A stretch of DNA of 64,000 nt from Geobacillus sp. 46C-IIa (GTDB lineage: Bacteria; Bacillota; Bacilli; Bacillales; Anoxybacillaceae). The position numbers were made by a program, and so were the translations under genes. The notes beneath the pieces were generated by a model, which did not search any database, was not told where the DNA came from, and worked only from the letters and a program-made list of their open reading frames with translations. Positions 37,513 through 45,773 of the stretch are shown here, in pieces. Location: contig NZ_CP061474.1 in NCBI RefSeq assembly GCF_014679505.1, positions 2,242,001-2,306,000 of the forward strand. The letters run 5' to 3'. Positions within the stretch are counted from its first letter, which is position 1, and each line of letters begins with the position of its first letter.

Positions 37513-37860
37513 GCGGAAAAAGTGAAAAGCGTCCACATTTTGCCGAAAACCGTCTGTCAGCAAAAAATGTGATTCGGGCTCAGCCCGCCATGGCGGCAAC
37601 CTCCTAGAAGGCCGACGAAAAGCCACCGTTTCCTTCCATCCATGATGTTTTATCACCCAAAAATCAAGTTTTTTCAATTAGAGAAATCTATTCATCCATC
37701 CTCTAGAAAGCCGGTGAAAAACGCCTGTCACGAGCAAATCAGCGGCATTTCGCTAAAAAAGAAAGTGGATTCCGCAAGGTTTCTCTAATTGAGAAACAGC
37801 TGGAACTAGCAGTATTTTGTACGAAATCACCAGTCCTCTAGGCTTTGAAAGAAAACAGCC
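37513..37860. repeat. recG-fapR intergenic region with three degenerate repeat units
   Basis: No supported gene. Three copies of a loosely conserved unit (CTCCTAGAAGGCCGNCGAAA-type followed by GCC) lie at 37600-37624, 37697-37725 and 37834-37860. Between them are two near-palindromic copies of TTTCTCAATTAGAGAAA (about 37670-37686 and 37780-37796) and a perfect 12-bp palindrome CCGCCATGGCGG near 37586. No RNA family is recognised. Confidence 0.45.
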
Positions 37861-37896
37861 ATAAAAACAGCGGGGCGCGCATGTGCGCCAACCGCT
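37861..37896 (-). terminator. Rho-independent terminator after recG
   Basis: On the minus strand AGCGG-TT-GGCGC pairs with GCGCC-CCGCT around a 6-nt loop (10 bp with a 2-nt bulge), followed by GTTTTTAT. It starts 11 nt past the recG stop. Confidence 0.75.
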
Positions 37897-37907
37897 TCGC
37901 TCGCCTA

Positions 37908-39947
37908 TTAATCTAGCTTTTCCCCGTCGAGCACGCCGGACGCTTCCAGCTCGGCGCGCAACCCGGCGTACATCTCGTCGCGCCAAAACGCGGCAGATGA
38001 AACGAGCTTGGCCGCATCCCGGCGGGCGACTTCTAAAATGCGGTAATCATGCACCGGGTCGCCGAACCGGAATTCCGGGAGCCCGCTTTGCTTCGTGCCG
38101 AAAAAATCGCCCGGCCCGCGCAGCTCTAGGTCTTTTTCCGCAAGCACGAACCCGTCTGCCGTTTCCGTCATAATATGCATTCGTTCTTTGCCGATTTCCG
38201 ACTTCGGATCAGCGATTAAAATGCAGTACGACTGGGCGTCGCCGCGTCCGACCCGGCCGCGCAATTGGTGAAGCTGGGCAAGCCCGAACCGCTCGGCATC
38301 ATAAATGACCATCACCGTCGCGTTCGGCACGTTCACCCCGACTTCGACGACCGTCGTTGAAACGAGCACATGAATGCGGTTTTCGCTGAACGCCCGCATG
38401 ACCGCTTCTTTTTCATCGGCCGACAGCCGGCCGTGCATGAGACCGACTTCGTATTTCCCGCGATAGTAGTGAACGAGCTGGCTATGGACATCAATGGCGT
38501 TTTGCACATCCAATTTTTCCGACTCTTCAATGAGCGGGCAAATCACGTACGCTTGATGGCCGCGGCGCAGTTCTTTTTCAATAAAATCGAGCACGCGGGC
38601 AAACTGGTTATGCTTCACCCAATACGTCTCCACTTTTTTCCGTCCGGCTGGCATTTCATCGAGCACCGAGACATCCATATCGCCAAACGCTGTGATGGCG
38701 AGCGTCCGCGGGATTGGCGTCGCCGTCATCATCAAGACATCCGGCGCGTGCCCTTTCTCGCGCAGGATGCGGCGCTGCTCGACGCCGAACCGGTGCTGTT
38801 CATCGGTAATGACGAGACCGAGCCGGCGGAACTGCACCCCTTCTTGAATTAAGGCGTGCGTGCCGATGACAATATCCACCATCCCGTTCTCTAACTCCGC
38901 AAGCAACTCTTTGCGCCGTTTTCCTTTCACCGAGCTTGTGAGGAGCGCGGCGGTCACGCCCGTATCAGCAAGCAGTTCAGCGAGCGAGCGGGCGTGCTGT
39001 TCAGCCAAAATTTCCGTCGGCACCATCAGCGCCCCTTGGAACCCGGACAGCACGGCGGCGTAAAGCGCAACCGCGGCGACGACCGTCTTGCCGGAGCCGA
39101 CGTCGCCTTGCAAGAGCCGGTTCATTTGCCTTGGCGCCCGCATGTCAGCCAAAATTTCTCCGATGACGCGCCGCTGGGCGTTCGTTAACGAAAACGGCAA
39201 CCCGGAAACAAACGATGCGACCGGCTCTTCCGGAAACGAATGGATGATGCCGCGCCGTTCGTCGCGCATAATCTTCCTTAGTGCCTGCATTTTCAGCTGA
39301 TAAAGCAAAAACTCTTCGTAGACGAGCCGGCGCCGCGCCTGATGCAATTCTTCGCGCGAGCGCGGAAAATGAAGGGCGCGAACCGCCTCTTGTTTGTCAA
39401 CAAGCCGGTAGGCCCGGCGCAAGGCGGTCGGCAGCAAGTCAGGAATGTGCGCGCCGAACTGGGCGAACGCCGACTTGATCAGGCGGCGCATCGATTTGAC
39501 CGTCAGCGGGCTGCGCACCGAATAGACCGGCTCGATGCCGGCCGCCTCCGGAGCCGCCCCGAACCGGAGCTCATATGCGTTGATCGTCTGCCGATGCCGA
39601 TCCCATTTGCCGATGACCGTCACTGTTTCGTTTAAAACGATTTTTTCCTTCAAATACGGGCGGTTAAAGCAAACGACGGTGACCAAATAGCGGCCGGCCA
39701 ACAGCCGAAAGGAAAGGCGCGACTTTTTTTTTCCGTAATACGTCAAAAGCGGAGCGCTATGCACTTTCCCTTCCACCGTCACCTTTTCTTCATGACGGAC
39801 GGCGGCCAAATCTTTTTGTTCGTAGTCATCGTATCGGTATGGCGCGTAGCTAAGCAGCTCGCCGACCGTCGCGATGCCGAGGTCGGCGAGCGCGGCGGCC
39901 GTTTCTTCGCCGATGCCTTTGACCGCCGTCACCGGTTGTTGCATCAT
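37908..39947 (-). CDS. recG: ATP-dependent DNA helicase RecG
   Basis: A 679-residue branch-migration helicase. N-terminal wedge/OB domain (VTVEGKVHSAPLLTYYGKKK; TVIGKWDRHRQTINAYEL), Walker A LLQGDVGSGKTVVAAVAL, DEXH variant ITDEQHRFGVEQR, and SF2 motif VI GRVGRGDAQSYC. The C-terminal TRG wedge is RGPGDFFGTKQSGLPEFRFG. ATG 39947 (or 39944) starts a few bases after the sdaAA stop; 79 further open codons upstream lie inside sdaAA and are not coding. Confidence 0.97.
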   Translation of the reverse strand: MMQQPVTAVKGIGEETAAALADLGIATVGELLSYAPYRYDDYEQKDLAAVRHEEKVTVEGKVHSAPLLTYYGKKKSRLSFRLLAGRYLVTVVCFNRPYLKEKIVLNETVTVIGKWDRHRQTINAYELRFGAAPEAAGIEPVYSVRSPLTVKSMRRLIKSAFAQFGAHIPDLLPTALRRAYRLVDKQEAVRALHFPRSREELHQARRRLVYEEFLLYQLKMQALRKIMRDERRGIIHSFPEEPVASFVSGLPFSLTNAQRRVIGEILADMRAPRQMNRLLQGDVGSGKTVVAAVALYAAVLSGFQGALMVPTEILAEQHARSLAELLADTGVTAALLTSSVKGKRRKELLAELENGMVDIVIGTHALIQEGVQFRRLGLVITDEQHRFGVEQRRILREKGHAPDVLMMTATPIPRTLAITAFGDMDVSVLDEMPAGRKKVETYWVKHNQFARVLDFIEKELRRGHQAYVICPLIEESEKLDVQNAIDVHSQLVHYYRGKYEVGLMHGRLSADEKEAVMRAFSENRIHVLVSTTVVEVGVNVPNATVMVIYDAERFGLAQLHQLRGRVGRGDAQSYCILIADPKSEIGKERMHIMTETADGFVLAEKDLELRGPGDFFGTKQSGLPEFRFGDPVHDYRILEVARRDAAKLVSSAAFWRDEMYAGLRAELEASGVLDGEKLD

Positions 39948-39952
39948 TTCAT

Positions 39953-40837
39953 TCACTTTGTTGCCGCAGCAGCGCCGAAAATGCGAGCCGCAATGGCGCG
40001 GCCTGTCGGCGTGGCGGCCAGCCCCCCTTGCGCAGTTTCTTTGAGCGCTACCGGCATGGCCGCACCGATGCGATACATCGCTTCGATCACTTCGTCGCAT
40101 GGAATGCGGCTTTTGATGCCGGCTAGCGCCATATCGGCGGCAATCATGGCGTTGGCCGCTCCCATGGCGTTCCGCTTCACACACGGCACTTCAACAAGGC
40201 CAGCGACAGGGTCACAAACCAATCCAAGCATATTTTTTAACGCGATCGCCATCGCTTCCGCCGCTTGGCTTGGCGTCCCACCGGCCAGCTCGACAAGCGC
40301 GGCGGCAGCCATGCCGGCCGCTGAGCCGACTTCCGCCTGGCAGCCGCCGGCAGCGCCGGAAATGGACGCGTTATTGGCGACGACATACCCAAACGCTCCG
40401 GCTGTAAACAAAAATTCGATCATTTCCTTTCTTGACGGCTGTAATTTTTCTTTTACTGCAAACAGCGTCCCCGGGACGACGCCGGCCGAGCCCGCTGTCG
40501 GTGTAGCGCAAATGACGCCCATTGCCGCGTTCACTTCGTTTGTCGCCATCGCTTTGCTGACGGCATCCAAAATCGTTTCTCCTGACAAAAACCGGCCCGC
40601 CTCAATATAGCGTTGCATCCGCATCGCATCGCCGCCGGTCAACCCGGAGCGGGACACGACCCCTTGCAGCCCTCTCTCGACCGCCCGCTCCATCACCTCA
40701 AGATGCCGATCCATTTGCGCGACAATCTCTTCCCGGCTGCGCCCGCTCACCTCTACTTCTTGGCGGATCATCACTTCAGCAATTTTGATTTGCTCTTTTT
40801 CGGCTAGCTCGACAAGCTCAGCGACATTGCGAAACAT
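39953..40837 (-). CDS. sdaAA: L-serine dehydratase, iron-sulfur-dependent, alpha subunit
   Basis: A 294-residue subunit that carries the [4Fe-4S] cluster. Candidate cluster cysteines are in GVICATPTAGSAGVVPG, LVCDPVAG and VEVPCVKRNAMGAANAMIA. It deaminates serine to pyruvate with SdaAB. AAAGGATGG precedes ATG 40837. It follows sdaAB by about 74 nt and directly precedes recG, as in B. subtilis. Confidence 0.96.
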   Translation of the reverse strand: MFRNVAELVELAEKEQIKIAEVMIRQEVEVSGRSREEIVAQMDRHLEVMERAVERGLQGVVSRSGLTGGDAMRMQRYIEAGRFLSGETILDAVSKAMATNEVNAAMGVICATPTAGSAGVVPGTLFAVKEKLQPSRKEMIEFLFTAGAFGYVVANNASISGAAGGCQAEVGSAAGMAAAALVELAGGTPSQAAEAMAIALKNMLGLVCDPVAGLVEVPCVKRNAMGAANAMIAADMALAGIKSRIPCDEVIEAMYRIGAAMPVALKETAQGGLAATPTGRAIAARIFGAAAATK

Positions 40838-40911
40838 TCGTTATCCCATCCTTTCCTAGCAAAGCATCGCTGCTGTTTAACTCCCGCACCCATTCGCAAC
40901 CGCTTTCTTTT

Positions 40912-41574
40912 TTAATCGACAAGCTTTGTGACTTGAATGATGTTCGGCAGCTGTTCCAATTCTCGGATAAGATCATCCGTCAGCGGCTGATCGACCTCGA
41001 TCGTCATCAACGCCTCTTTCCCCTTTTCCTTGCGCGACACTTCCATATGGCCGATGTTAATCGCATGCCTCGCCAACGCGCTGGCCACTGCTCCAATCGT
41101 TCCGTAGCGGTCATTATGCATGATTAATAGCGCCGGATGGTGGCCGGACAACTTCAAGTCAAAGCCGTTCAACTCGACGATTTCGATTTTCCCCCCGCCG
41201 ATGGAAACACCAACAAGCTCGAGTTTTCCCCTGTCATCGCCAATCCGCAGACGCGCCGTATTCGGGTGATGCGGAATCGCTTCCTCGGTGAAAAAGGATA
41301 CATCGAGCCCTTCGATACGGGCGATTTCGAGCGCGTTCGGCAGGCGGTCATCAAACGTGTCAAAACCGAGCAGTCCGGCGACGATGGCGACATCGGTGCC
41401 GTGCCCGCGGTACGTTTCAGCGAACGAGCCGTAAAACGAAATGCGCGCCCACGCCGGTTTTCTGCCAAACAGTTTGCGCGCGACAAGGCCGATGCGCGCC
41501 GCCCCGGCCGTATGCGAGCTCGAAGGCCCCACCATCACCGGACCGATAATATCAAAGACGCTTTTGTATTTCAT
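40912..41574 (-). CDS. sdaAB: L-serine dehydratase, iron-sulfur-dependent, beta subunit
   Basis: A 220-residue subunit with the conserved VFDIIGPVMVGPSSSHTAGA start and a C-terminal ACT domain (about 145-220, GAVASALARHAINIGHMEVS and QPLTDDLIRELEQLPNIIQV). GGGGGTCGC precedes ATG 41574. An intrinsic terminator lies immediately upstream, so it needs a promoter at the very end of yloV or readthrough. Confidence 0.95.
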   Translation of the reverse strand: MKYKSVFDIIGPVMVGPSSSHTAGAARIGLVARKLFGRKPAWARISFYGSFAETYRGHGTDVAIVAGLLGFDTFDDRLPNALEIARIEGLDVSFFTEEAIPHHPNTARLRIGDDRGKLELVGVSIGGGKIEIVELNGFDLKLSGHHPALLIMHNDRYGTIGAVASALARHAINIGHMEVSRKEKGKEALMTIEVDQPLTDDLIRELEQLPNIIQVTKLVD

Positions 41575-41596
41575 CGCTGCGACCCCCGTTCGTGTA

Positions 41597-41627
41597 GAAA
41601 AAATAGAAGGGAACTCTCCCTTCTATT
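41597..41627 (-). terminator. Rho-independent terminator after yloV
   Basis: A perfect 11-bp stem AATAGAAGGGA / TCCCTTCTATT with a 4-nt loop, followed by TTTTTTC on the minus strand, 12 nt past the yloV stop and 23 nt before the sdaAB start. Confidence 0.85.
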
Positions 41628-41638
41628 ATCTTACCATA

Positions 41639-43309
41639 TTACTCAACAGAAATGACAAACGGGTATAGCGGCTGTTGGCCGTTATGCACTTCGACTTCCA
41701 CTTCGTCATGTTCCTTTTCAAGATAGGCAACGATCGTTTCCACTTCCACTTCGGTCGCATCTTCACCGTACAGGATGGTGACGATTTCGCCTTCCTCGTC
41801 GATCAGCGCGTCAAGCAGCTGCTTCGTGACCGCGATCTTGTCCTTGTCAGCGACGATAATGCGGTCGTCAAACAGCCCCATGTAATCCCCTTTTTGAATC
41901 TCGATGCCATCGATCGTCGTATCGCGCACGGAAACCGTCACTTGCCCTGTTTTCACCTTTGAAAGCGCCGCCATCATCGCCCGTTCATTTTGCTCAGCCG
42001 GTTGCGCCGGACTGAAGGCTAAAAGCGCCGCCATGCCTTGCGGAACGGTTTTCGACGGAATGACAATCACGCGCCGTTCCGAAAGTTCCGCTGCCTGCTT
42101 GGCCGCCATCACAACGTTTTTGTTGTTCGGCAGCACAAACACCGTTTCCGCGTTGGCGCGGCGGATGGCGTCGGCGATTTCTTCCGTGCTTGGATTCATC
42201 GTCTGCCCGCCTTCAATGACCGCGTGTGCACCGAGGCTTCGAAACAGTTCGGCCACACCGGCGCCCATCGCCACCGTGACAATACCGTATGGCTTCGCTT
42301 CCTCCGCAGCGGCGCGGGACGGTGTTTCCGCCTCTTTGCCGACGATGCGGGCATGCTGCTCGCGCATGTTTTCAATTTTAATGTTGATTAAGCTTCCATA
42401 GCGCTGGCCGTAAGTCAATACCTCACCCGGCGTTTCCGAATGAATGTGCACTTTGACAAGCTCGTCGTCAGCGACAACAAGCAACGAGTCGCCAAACCGG
42501 CTCAGCTCACGGCGAAACGTTTCTTCGGAAAACGGATGCCGCGCCAGCTTGTCCGCCTCAAAGCGAACCATAAATTCCGTGCAATAGCCGAATTCGATGT
42601 CATCGGTGTGAATATGGCTTTGCGCGCTTTGATGATGCGCCATTTTCACTAAATCGTCCATCGACACTTCGGCGCGTGCCGTTGTGATCGTCTCCCCTTT
42701 CAAGGCGGCGAGAAATCCTTCGTACACATATACGAGCCCTTGGCCGCCGCTGTCGACAACCCCGACTTCCTTTAGGACGGGCAGCAGCTCCGGCGTGCGC
42801 TGCAATGCTGCCTTGGCCTCGGTGAGCGCCGCTTCCATCACCGCGGCGACGTCGCGCTCTTTTTTCGCCACTTCAATCGCTTTGCGCGCTGCTTCTTTCG
42901 CAACGGTGAGAATCGTCCCTTCGACCGGCTTCATGACCGCCTTGTAAGCCGTATCGACCCCCGCTTGCAAAGCAGCGGCGAATTCGAAGCCGTCCACTTG
43001 CTGTTTGCCTTCGACCGCCTTAGCAAACCCGCGGAACAGCTGCGACAAAATGACGCCGGAATTGCCGCGCGCCCCCATCAACAATCCTTTCGCCAGCGCC
43101 GCGGCGACGTTGCCGATATGGTCGGAGACGTTCGCCTTCACTTCCTTCGCCCCGGACGTCATCGACAAGTTCATGTTTGTTCCTGTATCACCATCTGGAA
43201 CCGGAAAGACGTTCAGCGCATCGACCGCTTTGGCGTTGTCCGCTAAGTGCGCGGCCCCTTGCTGCACCATATCGGCAAACCGTCTTCCGTCAAGCGTCCT
43301 CATTGTCAC
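41639..43309 (-). CDS. yloV: YloV, fatty acid kinase catalytic (FakA/DAK2) family protein
   Basis: A 556-residue FakA-type protein. N-terminal DAK2 nucleotide-binding domain: NVFPVPDGDTGTNMNLSMTS and GARGNSGVILSQLFRGFAKA; middle domain; C-terminal DegV-like region (GIVTVAMGAGVAELFRSLGA, IEGGQTMNPSTEEIADAIRR). In S. aureus FakA phosphorylates fatty acids held by FakB. GTG 43309 has GGAGG at nine bases; ATG 43303 is an alternative. It forms an operon with yloU, 17 nt upstream. Confidence 0.93.
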   Translation of the reverse strand: MTMRTLDGRRFADMVQQGAAHLADNAKAVDALNVFPVPDGDTGTNMNLSMTSGAKEVKANVSDHIGNVAAALAKGLLMGARGNSGVILSQLFRGFAKAVEGKQQVDGFEFAAALQAGVDTAYKAVMKPVEGTILTVAKEAARKAIEVAKKERDVAAVMEAALTEAKAALQRTPELLPVLKEVGVVDSGGQGLVYVYEGFLAALKGETITTARAEVSMDDLVKMAHHQSAQSHIHTDDIEFGYCTEFMVRFEADKLARHPFSEETFRRELSRFGDSLLVVADDELVKVHIHSETPGEVLTYGQRYGSLINIKIENMREQHARIVGKEAETPSRAAAEEAKPYGIVTVAMGAGVAELFRSLGAHAVIEGGQTMNPSTEEIADAIRRANAETVFVLPNNKNVVMAAKQAAELSERRVIVIPSKTVPQGMAALLAFSPAQPAEQNERAMMAALSKVKTGQVTVSVRDTTIDGIEIQKGDYMGLFDDRIIVADKDKIAVTKQLLDALIDEEGEIVTILYGEDATEVEVETIVAYLEKEHDEVEVEVHNGQQPLYPFVISVE

Positions 43310-43326
43310 CGACTAATTCCTCCTTA

Positions 43327-43689
43327 CTACGGATTCGTCACCCGAACCCCTTGAACGTAAATGTTGATCGACTGAACCGCCAACCCGAGCGTTTGGTCGA
43401 GCGTATACTTCACTTTTGACTGCACGTTATGGGCGACTTCGGAAATTTTCGTCCCGTAGCTGACGATGATGTACATATCGATATGTACTTCGCCGTTTTC
43501 CTCCCGGACGATGACCCCTTTCGAGAAGTTTTCGCGGCGCAAAATTTCCGACAACCCGTCGCGAATTTGGTTTTTGGACGCCATTCCAACAATGCCGTAG
43601 CAATCGACGGCCGCTCCCCCCGCAATCATGGCGATGACTTCATTGGCGATTTCAATGCGCCCGTATTTTGTTTGCCATTCGATCGACAT
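43327..43689 (-). CDS. yloU: Asp23/Gls24 family envelope stress protein YloU
   Basis: A 120-residue Asp23 protein: GRIEIANEVIAMIAGGAAVDC, then VIVREENGEVHIDMYIIVSY and SKVKYTLDQTLGLAVQSINI. No signal peptide. Family members associate with the membrane or act next to fatty acid kinases; function here is inferred from pairing with yloV. A good sigma-A promoter lies upstream. Confidence 0.93.
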   Translation of the reverse strand: MSIEWQTKYGRIEIANEVIAMIAGGAAVDCYGIVGMASKNQIRDGLSEILRRENFSKGVIVREENGEVHIDMYIIVSYGTKISEVAHNVQSKVKYTLDQTLGLAVQSINIYVQGVRVTNP

Positions 43690-43729
43690 GCTCGTTCCCC
43701 CTTTTTCGTATCATCGCACAGCTACCTTT

Positions 43730-43757
43730 ATTGTACTATAATGCTTATCGTTTTCAA
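43730..43757 (-). promoter_or_regulatory. sigma-A promoter of yloU-yloV
   Basis: TTGAAA (43757-43752), a 16-nt spacer and TACAAT (43735-43730); each box matches at five of six positions. It lies 41 nt upstream of yloU. Confidence 0.75.
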
Positions 43758-43844
43758 AGCGCTCCGGCCGCCCACTAGTATTATTTAGCCGAAAACTGAA
43801 ATATATGTCAAGGACATTTTCTTGAAAGGGAAAAGGCGCGTCTA

Positions 43845-43878
43845 TTGCAATCCCTCCGGTTGTATGATAAATTATAAT
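43845..43878 (+). promoter_or_regulatory. Promoter region of rpmB
   Basis: A perfect TATAAT (43873-43878) lies 40 nt upstream of rpmB. The best -35-like hexamer, TTGCAA (43845-43850), is 22 nt away, too far for it but 17 nt from an overlapping weaker TAAATT (43868-43873). The promoter is likely within this span; the exact boxes are uncertain. Confidence 0.5.
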
Positions 43879-43918
43879 AGTGTTTTTAGAGGGATGTTAA
43901 AGCAAGGAGGGAAAACAA

Positions 43919-44104
43919 ATGGCGAAATGCTTTGTCACCGGCAAGAAAAAATCGTTCGGCAACACGCGTTCACACGCTATGAATGCCAATCGCCGCACGT
44001 GGAAAGCCAACTTGCAAAAAGTGCGCATTTTAGTCGACGGCAAACCGAAACGCGTCTGGGTTTCGGCGCGCGCACTGAAATCCGGGAAAATTAAACGCGT
44101 CTAA
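43919..44104 (+). CDS. rpmB: 50S ribosomal protein L28
   Basis: A 61-residue L28, one of the few plus-strand genes. It starts [20 protein letters not shown] and continues [18 protein letters not shown]. Only one Cys remains, so this is not the four-Cys zinc-binding form. AAGGAGGG precedes ATG 43919. It converges on spoVM across a shared bidirectional terminator, as in B. subtilis. Confidence 0.98.
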   Translation: MAKCFVTGKKKSFGNTRSHAMNANRRTWKANLQKVRILVDGKPKRVWVSARALKSGKIKRV

Positions 44105-44114
44105 TCATTCAACA

Positions 44115-44142
44115 AAAAAAGCACCAAAAATGGTGCTTTTTT
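44115..44142. terminator. Bidirectional terminator between rpmB and spoVM
   Basis: A perfect 12-bp stem AAAAAAGCACCA / TGGTGCTTTTTT with an AAAA loop gives a T-run in both directions. It ends one base before the spoVM TAA, so it serves both convergent genes. Confidence 0.9.
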
Positions 44143-44143
44143 C

Positions 44144-44224
44144 TTATCCTTTTTTGAATGCGTTCAACATCGCCCGCACAATCCCGCCTAAAAACTTCGG
44201 CAGCTTAATGGTATAAAACTTCAT
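44144..44224 (-). CDS. spoVM: Stage V sporulation protein M
   Basis: A 26-codon gene. The first 20 residues, from MKFYTIKLPKFLGG to the following IVRAML, are as I remember B. subtilis SpoVM; the last six (NAFKKG) differ. SpoVM is an amphipathic helix that recognises the positive curvature of the forespore membrane and anchors SpoIVA; Pro9 is retained. GAGGAGGG lies about nine bases before ATG 44224. The location between yloS (thiN) and rpmB is conserved. It is easily missed by length cut-offs. No clear sigma-E promoter was recognised. Confidence 0.95.
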   Translation of the reverse strand: MKFYTIKLPKFLGGIVRAMLNAFKKG

Positions 44225-44305
44225 CCCGATTCCCTCCTCACACCCATCGTAACGAGCTTCCCGCCATTTCCTTATCCAGTATATTCCCGAATTAGCCAAT
44301 CGCGA

Positions 44306-44953
44306 CTACGGGCAGCTGGAATCGCTGCTCCTTATCATCATTAATATGCCTTCGGAAAACGAAAAAGTACCGGAAGATTGGATAAGTTCGTTACTAATAC
44401 ATAGTGTCGAGCCGCGAGAAATATGACAATTCGTTAACGGATATTTAAATCCGATGAGCGTGAGTTCGGCCACCGTTTCGGAAATCGGGATGTACGATAC
44501 GTAGCGGTACCGCGCGTCATGCACAACCGTGTATGTGCCGGGCAGATGAACGGTCAGCACGTTTTGCCGGTCGACAATTTCAATTGGCCGGCCGGCGTAT
44601 TTCAACAACAGCTCGACGTTTCCGAACAAATGATCGAGCCGTCCGCCGGTCGCGCCGAACAAGCGGATGCAGCGGGCCGTTTGTTCCACCGCCCAATCGA
44701 GGGCGATCTCCATATCGGTTTTGTCTTTTTCCGCCGGCCATACGTCAAGATTAGGAAACGCCTGCTGCAGCTTGGCAACGTCCCCGGCCGGCAGTGAATC
44801 GAAGTCGCCAAACGCCCGCACCGGCCGAAAACCTGCCTCAAGCAGCGCTGCTGTTCCGCGATCGACGCCGACCCAGCACACGTCTCCTCCGTCATACAAG
44901 CGCAAGTCAGGGAGAAGCTCGCGCGGGCCGCCGCCGACGATATGGATGATCAT
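44306..44953 (-). CDS. thiN: Thiamine pyrophosphokinase
   Basis: A 215-residue enzyme (YloS) transferring pyrophosphate from ATP to thiamine. N-terminal domain motifs VDRGTAALLEAGFRPVRAFG and DFDSLP (metal/substrate), then DKTDMEIALDWAVEQ and LFGATGGRLDHLFGNVELLL; C-terminal thiamine-binding beta domain with FKYPLTNCHISRGSTLCISN. It lies about 160 nt after rpe with a possible promoter of its own. Confidence 0.95.
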   Translation of the reverse strand: MIIHIVGGGPRELLPDLRLYDGGDVCWVGVDRGTAALLEAGFRPVRAFGDFDSLPAGDVAKLQQAFPNLDVWPAEKDKTDMEIALDWAVEQTARCIRLFGATGGRLDHLFGNVELLLKYAGRPIEIVDRQNVLTVHLPGTYTVVHDARYRYVSYIPISETVAELTLIGFKYPLTNCHISRGSTLCISNELIQSSGTFSFSEGILMMIRSSDSSCP

Positions 44954-45003
44954 TCTCTCCCCCCTTTGTCTCTCGCAAGAAGAATGGCCATTTGGCTGTG
45001 TCC

Positions 45004-45032
45004 CTTTTATTCCTTACACCGCTGATTGCCAA
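45004..45032 (-). promoter_or_regulatory. Candidate promoter of thiN
   Basis: TTGGCA (45032-45027), a 17-nt spacer and TAAAAG (45009-45004) in the rpe-thiN gap. The -10 is weak. No TPP riboswitch is recognisable in the gap. Confidence 0.35.
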
Positions 45033-45113
45033 AAGGCAGGGTTGCCGCTTAACACCGTTTGCGGCGGCTCGAATGGGAAGCGGTCTATAGAGCGTTGGAC
45101 GCCGCCTCTAGCG

Positions 45114-45770
45114 CTATTTGGCGCACGCCTCACGGAGGGCGCGAATGGCGGCTGCCCGGTCGGGGGCATTGTAAATGGCTGACCCTGCAACAAGCACATT
45201 CGCCCCCGCTTCGACGCAAAGCGGCGCCGTCTTCGCATTGACGCCGCCGTCGACCTCAATGTCGATCGCCTTGTTTTGTTCATTAGCGAGCTCGGCGACC
45301 TCGCGGATTTTCGGCACCACGGCCGGAATAAACGCCTGTCCGCCAAATCCTGGGTTGACCGTCATCAATAAGACGAGATCCACCTCGGCCATGATATGGC
45401 GGATCATATCAACCGGCGTATGCGGATTTAACACCACTCCGGCTTTCACGCCTTGTTCTTTAATCAACTGGATCGTCCGGTGCAAATGCACACACGCCTC
45501 GACATGGACGGAAATGAGATCCGCCCCAGCCTCGGCAAACGCCGGAATATACCGGTCCGGGTCAGTGATCATTAAATGGACATCCAGCGGCAGCTTCGTC
45601 ACCGGACGAATGGCGGCCACAATCGGCGGACCGAGCGTCAAGTTCGGCACAAAGTGTCCGTCCATCACGTCAACATGAATCCAGTCGGCCCCGCCTTCTT
45701 CCACAGAACGAATCTCCTCGGCCAAACGGGCAAAATCGGCCGATAAAATCGATGGCGCAATTCGGATCAT
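45114..45770 (-). CDS. rpe: Ribulose-phosphate 3-epimerase
   Basis: A 218-residue TIM-barrel enzyme of the pentose phosphate pathway. Motifs: IAPSILSADFARLAEEI, WIHVDVMDGHFVPNLTLGP, DVHLMITDPDRYIPAFAEAG, VLLMTVNPGFGGQAFIPAVV and DIEVDGGVNAKTAPLCVEAG. The metal-binding His/Asp residues are in these segments. It starts three bases after the rsgA stop, so is co-translated with it. Confidence 0.98.
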   Translation of the reverse strand: MIRIAPSILSADFARLAEEIRSVEEGGADWIHVDVMDGHFVPNLTLGPPIVAAIRPVTKLPLDVHLMITDPDRYIPAFAEAGADLISVHVEACVHLHRTIQLIKEQGVKAGVVLNPHTPVDMIRHIMAEVDLVLLMTVNPGFGGQAFIPAVVPKIREVAELANEQNKAIDIEVDGGVNAKTAPLCVEAGANVLVAGSAIYNAPDRAAAIRALREACAK

Positions 45771-45773
45771 TGT

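Noticed and set aside
37570..37600. Possible small RNA or terminator from the GGGCT/AGCCC stem and CCGCCATGGCGG palindrome
   Set aside because: Stems are short and no T-run or promoter matches; kept only as part of the repeat region.
39948..40184. A 79-residue N-terminal extension of RecG
   Set aside because: These codons lie inside sdaAA in another frame and encode Cys/His/Arg-rich sequence with no RecG similarity; RecG proper starts at MMQQPVTAVKGIG.
44954..45113. TPP riboswitch ahead of thiN
   Set aside because: The gap lacks the conserved CUGAGA and related TPP aptamer motifs.
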